The notes below the pieces were generated by a model that saw nothing but the letters and a program-made list of their open reading frames with translations, was not told the DNA's origin and made no database searches. A stretch of 64,000 nt of DNA from positions 687,859-751,858 of the forward strand of contig NZ_RBCJ01000003.1 of the NCBI RefSeq assembly GCF_003626755.1, read 5' to 3'. Both the position numbers and the translations under genes were made by a program. This document shows, in pieces, positions 1 to 6,374 of this stretch (positions are counted from its first letter, which is position 1; each line of letters begins with the position of its first letter). Source of the stretch: Ulvibacterium marinum (lineage in GTDB: Bacteria > Bacteroidota > Bacteroidia > Flavobacteriales > Flavobacteriaceae).

Positions 1-1098
1 CCCCACGCCGTTCTCGCCAATGAGCAAAATACTTTGTTCGCCCCTGCCTTCGGAGGATTGGGGGATATCCAGTTTCACATGTCCAAGACATTTGTAATTG
101 ATGATCTCTACCCATTCCAGGAATTTTGAGAATTCCTGGGGAGCCGGTTGTTGGGAATCTCCGAGGTTAGCACTGTCAACTCCCTTTATAGTATAATTGT
201 TTTCAGCCTTGATATCTTCCGGTTCAAAGGAGGATATCGTATTCGATGATTGGGCAATCTGTAACCAATAAGGGACAATCTTTGAGATGACCGATTTCAG
301 GTCTTCATTTAAATCAGGGTATTCATTGTCCACAAGTTTTTCGTTGGCCAGGTACCATTCTGCTATCATATGGCGGTTCAATCCCAGATGCGTTTGGTCG
401 TCCTGTAGATGGAACAATACGTCCTTGATTTTATGGCTCTCATCGGAAGAAAAGGTAATGTCGGTGAGCATTTCCGATAGGAATTGAATTCGTTCTTGGC
501 GCTCCTCAACTAATTGTGGCCTATTGAGTTGAAGTAATTCAATGGTATATTCGGCCTTTTCGGAACGTGGAAGGATATGGCCCTCCCTATCATATCCAAA
601 CTGGACTTCCTCATGCTCTCGTACGTCGCAGGGGTCTATAAGTAGGGTGTCTTCGGAGTTTACATAGTTCCGCAATTGGTCATAATCCAAGTAGGTCTCC
701 GTATCGGGGGGGCTTAATCGTGGACCGATTACGGGGAAGTAATTCGATTTATAACGCTGGCATTCATGGCAGCTTAAATACAGATTAAACCAGGTATACC
801 CCAACCAATAATAACCTTCGTCCGCCCTTCCTTTTCGATCGGATACGCTCTCAGAGGGTCTAAAATGATCGATACTGTCATTTTCCACCACGTTCGATTC
901 ACAATAAGCACATTTGCTATGAAAAAGGGTATGAAGGTCGTCGAGAGTAGGATCCAAATAATAATCGTCCTGTTTAAATCGTGCCTGCTTAAATTTGGTT
1001 TGTTGTTCCAATCTAAAAAGGATTTCCTCTTCATAGGGCTTTTCACCGTCTAATAGAATTTTGGGAACGGGAACGCCATCTCGGTCTATATAGATCAT
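1..1098 (-). CDS. HNH nuclease-AAA ATPase fusion, 3' end off the window
   Basis: Reading leftwards from ATG at 1098 the frame is open for 366 codons to base 1, so the C-terminus is missing. The N-terminal ~120 residues look like the TIGR02646-type HNH family: a C-x2-C pair (C63, C66), a D-H pair (D77, H78, in DHFRP) and a second C-x2-C (C110, C113) followed by a basic stretch and FP. After a helical linker, a typical SMC/RecF-like ATPase opening (WVEIINYKCLGHVKLD) leads to a Walker A beginning GENGVG that is cut by the window edge. HNH and AAA proteins of these kinds occur as separate partners in Septu (PtuA/PtuB) and in some retron systems; here they form one polypeptide in the order HNH then ATPase. 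A defence role is inference. Confidence 0.8.
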   Translation of the reverse strand, partial: MIYIDRDGVPVPKILLDGEKPYEEEILFRLEQQTKFKQARFKQDDYYLDPTLDDLHTLFHSKCAYCESNVVENDSIDHFRPSESVSDRKGRADEGYYWLGYTWFNLYLSCHECQRYKSNYFPVIGPRLSPPDTETYLDYDQLRNYVNSEDTLLIDPCDVREHEEVQFGYDREGHILPRSEKAEYTIELLQLNRPQLVEERQERIQFLSEMLTDITFSSDESHKIKDVLFHLQDDQTHLGLNRHMIAEWYLANEKLVDNEYPDLNEDLKSVISKIVPYWLQIAQSSNTISSFEPEDIKAENNYTIKGVDSANLGDSQQPAPQEFSKFLEWVEIINYKCLGHVKLDIPQSSEGRGEQSILLIGENGVG

Positions 1099-1102
1099 AA
1101 CA

Positions 1103-1309
1103 TCACAATTTAAAGGGTATTCTCTTTAAGGTCTTTTTGCAAATAGGAGCGAGCCTACCGGAATTTGGATTGATTCGGACATAAATGGGTTGAGTCCCTA
1201 TCGCAATGGTTGTCGATTCCAAAATTGGATTGGGATACCATTTCCTCCCAGGATTTTTAGGAGCTCGGCTTGGCCCAAAAAACAGGGTGGTGAAAAAAGA
1301 ATTTTTCAT
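1103..1309 (-). CDS. possible small protein upstream of the HNH-ATPase gene
   Basis: A 68-codon frame on the same strand ends 4 bases before the HNH-ATPase start, a spacing typical of one operon. The product is basic and rich in Pro, Arg and Lys with no recognisable domain or signal peptide. Codon choice resembles the neighbouring gene, but the length is short enough to arise by chance. If real it would be translated just ahead of the nuclease-ATPase. I do not recognise it. Confidence 0.35.
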   Translation of the reverse strand: MKNSFFTTLFFGPSRAPKNPGRKWYPNPILESTTIAIGTQPIYVRINPNSGRLAPICKKTLKRIPFKL

Positions 1310-1441
1310 GGTCGAAAAGGTTGATTACGATACAGTTTTTGTAGGGAAGTACTCCTCGTAAGACGTCTATTTAATATACGAATTAAGTGGGCTTAGGAAA
1401 TAATAATGGATTAAAAATCAATTATTTAGATAAACGGTAGG

Positions 1442-1460
1442 CTTTGAGGAAAAGCCTCAA
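1442..1460. other. small hairpin between divergent genes
   Basis: A perfect 7-bp inverted repeat (TTTGAGG, 5-base loop, CCTCAAA) lies in the gap between the minus-strand HNH operon and the plus-strand genes. It is followed by a short A/T-rich run. It may be a terminator relic or a binding site. Nothing else is recognisable in 1310-1503. Confidence 0.35.
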
Positions 1461-1503
1461 AAATTCTGTGGTTTTTGTAGGTCTAAGACCCGATGAAACC
1501 CTT

Positions 1504-1682
1504 ATGAATACTAAGGTTTTTGTGTTGTCCATTCTTCATCAAAAAAGCTATATTGAAGATGATTTCCCCTACTTGGAATACCGCTTTACCGATATTGAAC
1601 TACAGCGCTTATAGCTGCCTTCAAAGATTGCGGATTCAACGTTACGACCTGCTATGTTGCGAAGACCTTTCTAACCGTTTAA
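1504..1682 (+). pseudogene. frameshifted small ORF
   Basis: An ATG frame from 1504 encodes about 36 residues beginning MNTKVFVLSIL and stops at TAG 1612. From about 1599 a second frame continues with protein-like codon usage (residues IAAFKDCGFNVTT onward) to TAA at 1680-1682, 27 bases before the next gene. The two halves join into a plausible ~59-residue protein if one base shift near 1596-1605 is allowed. No slippery heptamer is visible, so a disabled gene or a sequencing error is more likely than programmed frameshifting. Function not recognised. Confidence 0.35.
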
Positions 1683-1709
1683 GGAAAAGCGCATATAAAA
1701 CCAATACCT

Positions 1710-2111
1710 ATGGATCATCTAAATGTGGGCAACAATGCCCCGATCAAGCTGAGGGTTTCAGTACAGACGGAGGCTATGGCCGTTACGTCGGGATTTATTT
1801 ATCATTCGGAAACTGATGAAATGCCGTATTCTAGAATGGAACCCTTTGACCCTTCTTTGAAAACGGGGTGGAAGTCATTGGACAAAGGAAATGAAGTGGG
1901 CGGCAAAGTCTTTCGGGTAATTACCTTTTTTACGTTTTTTAATTCGTTCCCAAATGAAGAGACCTTCAATTTGGCCGTTGCACAAATAAAAGGAAGTTAC
2001 ATCGCCGAAATTAGCGGGGGGAACCCCTCACCCTTCCCCATATCCTTTACTACCGAAGCGTTCTTTACCACCCAAACCTGTATGGTGGAAAGCGGACTAA
2101 AACTACTTTAA
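1710..2111 (+). CDS. hypothetical protein, beta-rich
   Basis: This 133-residue protein has no signal peptide or membrane segment. Its sequence alternates hydrophobic and polar residues as in a small beta-rich fold (around VSVQTEAMAV and VFRVITFFTFF). It ends 10 bases before the exported protein that follows, which suggests a two-gene operon. I do not recognise a family. The overlapping frame at 1520-1816 is judged a shadow, because its codons are poor and this frame continues with the downstream gene. Confidence 0.6.
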   Translation: MDHLNVGNNAPIKLRVSVQTEAMAVTSGFIYHSETDEMPYSRMEPFDPSLKTGWKSLDKGNEVGGKVFRVITFFTFFNSFPNEETFNLAVAQIKGSYIAEISGGNPSPFPISFTTEAFFTTQTCMVESGLKLL

Positions 2112-2121
2112 AATCGTGATT

Positions 2122-3264
2122 ATGAGAGTAGCCAATGTATTCGTGTTCCTTCTTCTTTGTACAGGCATAGGGTATTCGCAGGGGACGGTTCCTAACGCCG
2201 AATTGCAAAACCTGGCCCCACCCAGTTCCCCGGCCTTTGTTTTGATGGATATTACCCCTTCCAACATCATCATCCCGGAAAATGTACAGGCATTTTCGAT
2301 ACAGACCATCAATGCCTTTACCGGAAATAGTGAGGCTGCCAATGGAAATTATGCCGTTGAGGTACAACCCTACTGGTATGTAAAACGAGAGAACATGAAT
2401 TTCTTCAAGTATAATAACCTTACCTCCTCAAAATCCCAGGTTTCAACGGTGGACGATTATGATGGGATGAATATTTTTGGGGACATTTGGAAAAAGGCCT
2501 CTTTCTCCCTGGCGCTTATGGATGGGACATTTGAGGTCTTTGAAGAAACCCAATCCTTTATTTCCGTGGGTGCCCGAACGAGATTGCTTTCATTGAGAAC
2601 GAAAAAGCAAATAGATGGCTTTAAGGAGCAGTATAAAAGGTACCTCCAATTGATGAGGTCGCAACAGGTGTTGGATATACTTGCGAATAGCAGTTTGAGT
2701 AGCGCCGAAAAAAATGAGAAAGTAACTACGCTTCAAGAGTTTATAGCAATACGAAATGATTTTGAGGAAGTAGTCCAAAGCAAGCCCTTCTTTGCTTTGG
2801 ATGTGGCATTGGCCTATAGTCATTTTCTTGGAGATAAAAGTAGTGGTTTTGAGGATACCATGGGACGATTTGGAATATGGGCCTCAGGCGATTTGGCCCT
2901 ATATACGCCAACGATCGGCAAAAACAGCTACGTCCATTTTTATGGCATCTTTAGGTATTTGAGGGACGGGATCAACCTGGAAGAAAACGGTACCGAGCTA
3001 TTTAGCGTGGATAAGCTTGATTTTGGGGGCAAGATAGAGTTGGAATTTGACAGGCTATCCTTTGCTTATGAATTTATTAAGCGTGATAGCGATATGGACG
3101 AGGGATCCCGTTCCATAGGCTCGATTCGGTATCGGATCAATGATTCCTTTGCGATACATGGCGGTTTTGGGGAAAATTTTCGAAGTGAAGGGACCACTAT
3201 CGCCCTATTTGGAATTCAATGGGGCTTGGAAAACAATAGCTCTGTACGACTATCACCTAACTAG
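2122..3264 (+). CDS. exported beta-barrel-like hypothetical protein
   Basis: The 380-residue product begins with a clear signal peptide (hydrophobic VANVFVFLLLCTGIGYS, cleavage likely after YSQG). A helical, charged middle part lies around residues 150-215. The C-terminal half has alternating amphipathic strands rich in Tyr, Phe and Gly (for example LALYTPTIGKNSYVHFYGIF and IALFGIQWGL), typical of an outer-membrane beta-barrel. A GTG two codons upstream is possible, but ATG at 2122 gives the better signal peptide. It is probably co-transcribed with the preceding gene. The family is not recognised. Confidence 0.7.
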   Translation: MRVANVFVFLLLCTGIGYSQGTVPNAELQNLAPPSSPAFVLMDITPSNIIIPENVQAFSIQTINAFTGNSEAANGNYAVEVQPYWYVKRENMNFFKYNNLTSSKSQVSTVDDYDGMNIFGDIWKKASFSLALMDGTFEVFEETQSFISVGARTRLLSLRTKKQIDGFKEQYKRYLQLMRSQQVLDILANSSLSSAEKNEKVTTLQEFIAIRNDFEEVVQSKPFFALDVALAYSHFLGDKSSGFEDTMGRFGIWASGDLALYTPTIGKNSYVHFYGIFRYLRDGINLEENGTELFSVDKLDFGGKIELEFDRLSFAYEFIKRDSDMDEGSRSIGSIRYRINDSFAIHGGFGENFRSEGTTIALFGIQWGLENNSSVRLSPN

Positions 3265-3352
3265 ATGGATGAAGAAAACAAGTGGTTTGTATAAAATTTG
3301 TGTTGCCCTTCTTTAAAAAAGGCTCTAATGGCATCCTGTTGAGAATTTAATT

Positions 3353-3637
3353 CTAATCATCATAGCTTATCCGGTCTCGTATCCCCCCGTTGGCGCGGTG
3401 GATAATGACATCGGCCTTGTATTTCCGGGCCAACCTTTTCGCCTTGTTGATGGCCGTACTCTGTTTTCGGTGCTTACTCGTTATCCGTTGGTTCCCTTCA
3501 CGGCGTACCGCCCAACCTTCTCCATAGGGCACCACATGTTGGTGCCAGGTACGGCCGCGTTTGTTGCGTTGCGCACTATTCAAAAAGACTTCGATGAGGT
3601 CTATTAGGGTTCGTAACCAAGAGGTGCCTTTGGACAT
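3353..3637 (-). CDS. DUF2188 family protein
   Basis: This 94-residue basic protein carries the small DUF2188 fold over its C-terminal ~65 residues: a WHQHVVPYGEGWAVRREGN strand pair, a helix with TSKHRKQSTAINKAKRLARK, and the ending VIIHRANGGIRDRISYDD. The family has no established activity. The extended N-terminus could include an over-called start. The last 43 bases are 79% identical to a stretch inside the island at 12943-12985. Confidence 0.75.
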   Translation of the reverse strand: MSKGTSWLRTLIDLIEVFLNSAQRNKRGRTWHQHVVPYGEGWAVRREGNQRITSKHRKQSTAINKAKRLARKYKADVIIHRANGGIRDRISYDD

Positions 3638-3689
3638 GGATTGGTATTGTTGGTTTCTAAGATAGGGGTATTTGCTGAATTTCTAAATA

Positions 3690-3738
3690 TAAAAAGCCCT
3701 CCTTCGCTACGCACCGAGCGCATAGCTTCGGAGGACTT
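3690..3738 (-). terminator. rho-independent terminator of the GIY-YIG gene
   Basis: On the minus strand a stem of AAGTCCTCCGAAGC with GCGAAGGAGGGCTT (one G-T pair) directly overlaps the stop codon region of the GIY-YIG gene. It is followed by TTTTTATATTT. The hairpin plus T-tract fits an intrinsic terminator. Confidence 0.6.
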
Positions 3739-3982
3739 AAACCAATCGCTTGTTTCTAAAGGCGATACCTGAACCAGATTTCAAGTATCGTTCAAAATCA
3801 TATGCTTTTTTCTTGTCCACAAAGTAGGAAACATGAACTAATTGAAAAGGTAATTTGTCTTTCGTAAAATGAACTTCCCCATTTTGATGCGCATTTAGTC
3901 TTTTCTCAAGATTAGCTGAAAAACCGGTATAGTACTGTCCATTTGCACATTTTAGAATGTACACCGCGTAGGGTAGGGTCAT
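3737..3982 (-). CDS. GIY-YIG nuclease family protein (small)
   Basis: The 81-residue product has the compact GIY-YIG core: YAVYILKC at residues 5-12, then GQYYTGFSANLEKRLNAH with the conserved Tyr and Arg, and the KKAYDFERYLKSGSG ending typical of the small stand-alone subfamily. ATG at 3982 is chosen because the open frame further upstream runs into low-complexity repeat sequence. Such proteins are presumed single-domain DNA nucleases. Genes of this kind often sit directly downstream of tRNA or tmRNA genes in Flavobacteriia, which matters for the island boundary at 4532. Confidence 0.85.
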   Translation of the reverse strand: MTLPYAVYILKCANGQYYTGFSANLEKRLNAHQNGEVHFTKDKLPFQLVHVSYFVDKKKAYDFERYLKSGSGIAFRNKRLV

Positions 3983-4019
3983 AATTGATTTATTTTGAGG
4001 GGAATATAGTGATTCTCCT

Positions 4020-4530
4020 TCGCTTTTCGCTGCGCTCAAAGCTTCGGAGAATGTGGATTGTTGGCCGTGACCCTTGGTCCGCCGAAGTCCGACAGTTTTG
4101 TTGATTTGGGTTTGTGAAGTGTTCAAGAAGCCTATTTTGCTTTTCGCTGTGCTCAAAGCTTCGGAGCATGTGGATTGTGGGCCGTGACCCGTGGACCGTG
4201 GTCCACCGAAGCGCACCGAATTTACATAGGAATAGGTTTATGGGATAACTTTGTTGCGTAAAATGAAAAAGCTCCCCTTCGCACAAGGCTTCGGGAATAT
4301 GGATTGTGGACCGTGGTCCACCGAAGCTCCCCGAATTTAAATAGGAATATGTATATGGGATACTTTGTTGCGTAAAATGAAAAAGCTCCCCTTCGCACAA
4401 GGCTTCGGGAATATGGATTGTGGACCGTGGTCCACCGAAGCGCACCGAATTTAAATAGGAATATGTATATGGGATACTTTGTTGCGTAAAATGAAAAAGC
4501 TCCCCTTCGCACAAGGCTTCGGGGAGCGTA
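4020..4530. repeat. ~115-bp tandem repeats upstream of the GIY-YIG gene
   Basis: Three near-identical units with starts (GAATTTA marker) at about 4218, 4333 and 4447, spacing 115 and 114 bp, each carry AAATGAAAAAGCTCCCCTTC, GCACAAGGCTTCGGG and a palindromic GGACCGTGGTCC core. Two more diverged partial units with GGATTGT and the same core lie at 4023-4090 and 4140-4210. The repeats are open in two minus-strand frames, but the translations only mirror the repeat and are not genes. They fill the interval between the GIY-YIG gene and the tmRNA-like boundary. Confidence 0.85.
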
Positions 4531-4531
4531 G

Positions 4532-4553
4532 GTGGAGCCGGAGGGAATAGAAC
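4532..4553. mobile_element. proposed distal attachment site of the tmRNA island
   Basis: GTGGAGCCGGAGGGA (4532-4546) is identical to 21180-21194 at the 3' end of the tmRNA gene. The match continues imperfectly (atagaac versus gtcgaac, 20 of 22 bases overall) and then ends. Read on the minus strand it is a tRNA-type T-arm/acceptor end directly upstream of the GIY-YIG gene, the arrangement expected before an insertion split tmRNA from its neighbour. It is in direct orientation relative to the tmRNA copy. Confidence 0.65.
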
Positions 4554-4793
4554 GTATCATCGAAAACCCCAATAAATAATGGTTTTTCAAGCTTTCAGAA
4601 TTGTATGCTCACCGAATAGGTGTCCCAAAGTTTTATACAATTATTTTGATTTGGAAACTCAAATGCCTTAATTCTGGGGTAAACCGATGTGTCTAAAGAC
4701 AATACTTATATTTATTTGAATCTTTTTCTTACTCAAGCTCAATTTGTTAAATTTATTTGATAGTAAGAGCAAGACACTTAAAATTCAAATTTT

Positions 4794-6374
4794 ATGAATA
4801 GTATGCACCAATTTGAAAAGTCAAAAAGGTTGTTGATAATGAAGGGTGGCGGAATTAAGGGCATCGCATATGTAGGCGCCCTAGAGGTGCTAGAGGAATA
4901 TTATGATTTTTATTGGTTTGCAGGTACATCAGCCGGAGCAATCTCGGCTGTTCTTTTGGGATCTGGGTTAAGTGTGGATGAGCTTAAGAGTATTTTAATG
5001 AACAAAAATTTCAATGAGTTTAAAGATGCTCAATTTTTCAGAAAACTCTACAACTTAGCTACTAAAAAGGGTTTATATGAGGCAAACACGTTCACAAAAT
5101 GGTTGGAAAAGGAACTATCTAAAAAGTTAGAAACATCTAATCAAGTAACACTTGATATGCTCCAAAACAGAGTTTCTGTTTATGCTAGTACTAGGGGTAA
5201 AGAAGCCTTAATTTTTGATTCGAAGGATGCAAGAACTAAGGACACCCCTGCCGCCCATGCTGTAAGATGTAGTATGTCCATTCCATTAATTTTTACACCC
5301 CAGTATAAAGACGGATTAATGGTATTTGATGGAGGAGCACAAAATAATTATCCTGTCGAAATACTTATAAAAAATAATCCTAATTCAAACTTTATTGGCC
5401 TTTATTTAGGCCCAGAACATTTTGAAGGTTATAAGAAGAAATCAATTTTAGGTGAATTACTATCAATATGGACAGAATCTATTGATTTTGTTGCTTTAAG
5501 AAAGTATGAAAATAATACGGTTATAATTGATACAAGACCAATTTCTACACTCAAATTCAAACTTACCGACATTGAAAAAGAATTTTTACTGGAAGCTGGA
5601 AGGCTTGCATCGTTAAAATTCTTGATTAAAAAAGGAAAAATCAATAAAAATGATCAAAGACTTAAAGACTTTGAAAACCGAAAGATAAATTTAGAACAAA
5701 CAAGACAAAAACTCAACAATAAAGTCTCGAAAAAGAAGAATCAAATCAAAACTTTTTTTTGGGCTTCCATAATATTATCAACTATTGGAATATTATTTTG
5801 GAGTTTGATGTTGGGTAATAGTAAAAAAGAATCTGAGGACGGGTCTTTTTCAATAACAGTTTTTGTTCACGGAAAGGACGGTAAAGATGACTTGATTTTG
5901 AAAAATGAAGGTAGTGTTGTATTGGATTTTGGAAACACAAGAGAGAGCGAGCGAGTAAATGGTGAAGGGGAGTCCACATTTAAGGAAATTCCTATAAAAT
6001 ATCTAGGCCATAAGGCACATTTATTTATTGAGCATCCCCAGCCCTATGTGTCTGCAAATCCTGATTCCAGTTATATTTTGGTTAAAAACAAGCCGTTGTA
6101 TTTAGAAGTATTCTTAAGAGGTATTAATAAAATTAGTGGCAGAGTATGGGATTTCAAAACGGAGAATGTTATAGATAGTGTTAGAGTAAGCGTGCAAAAT
6201 GTAGCTACTTATACAGATGAATTTGGTTGGTTTGACCTTGAGATCCCTCCTGGAAAACAGTCCAAGTTTCTTAAAGTAAATTTTTTCAAAGAAGGATTTA
6301 TCATGGAGGATATTGATAGTATTGCTCCCCATACAGGGCAACCTATAGAAATTTCATTAAAAAGGAGTAGATGA
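4794..6374 (+). CDS. patatin-like phospholipase with membrane anchor and C-terminal regulatory-like domain
   Basis: Residues ~12-290 are a patatin hydrolase: glycine-rich oxyanion loop GGGIKG (18-23), nucleophile elbow GTSAG (Ser46) and catalytic Asp179 in DGG. Patatins cleave acyl esters of phospholipids. A basic coiled stretch precedes one membrane segment at ~319-341. The remaining ~185 residues are beta-rich; residues ~440-525 (ISGRVWDF... YTDEFGWFDLEIPPG) look like a carboxypeptidase-regulatory-type Ig domain. Its stop overlaps the next gene's start by 4 bases, so the two are translationally coupled. Patatins are effectors in some anti-phage systems such as CBASS; a similar membrane-damaging role here is inference. 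Confidence 0.8.
   Translation: MNSMHQFEKSKRLLIMKGGGIKGIAYVGALEVLEEYYDFYWFAGTSAGAISAVLLGSGLSVDELKSILMNKNFNEFKDAQFFRKLYNLATKKGLYEANTFTKWLEKELSKKLETSNQVTLDMLQNRVSVYASTRGKEALIFDSKDARTKDTPAAHAVRCSMSIPLIFTPQYKDGLMVFDGGAQNNYPVEILIKNNPNSNFIGLYLGPEHFEGYKKKSILGELLSIWTESIDFVALRKYENNTVIIDTRPISTLKFKLTDIEKEFLLEAGRLASLKFLIKKGKINKNDQRLKDFENRKINLEQTRQKLNNKVSKKKNQIKTFFWASIILSTIGILFWSLMLGNSKKESEDGSFSITVFVHGKDGKDDLILKNEGSVVLDFGNTRESERVNGEGESTFKEIPIKYLGHKAHLFIEHPQPYVSANPDSSYILVKNKPLYLEVFLRGINKISGRVWDFKTENVIDSVRVSVQNVATYTDEFGWFDLEIPPGKQSKFLKVNFFKEGFIMEDIDSIAPHTGQPIEISLKRSR

Noticed and set aside
1520-1816. 98-codon frame overlapping the 1710 gene
   Set aside because: Codon use is poor and it overlaps a frame with better coding character. 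The likely real reading of 1504-1682 uses other frames.
4020-4530. Possible CRISPR array
   Set aside because: The copies are about 115 bp long, directly abutting and without distinct spacers, and no cas gene is present.
3990-4590. Two long minus-strand frames (174 and 122 codons) over the tandem repeats
   Set aside because: Both translations repeat the same ~38-residue unit only because the DNA is tandemly repeated. They overlap each other in different frames and run into the GIY-YIG gene without a start of their own.
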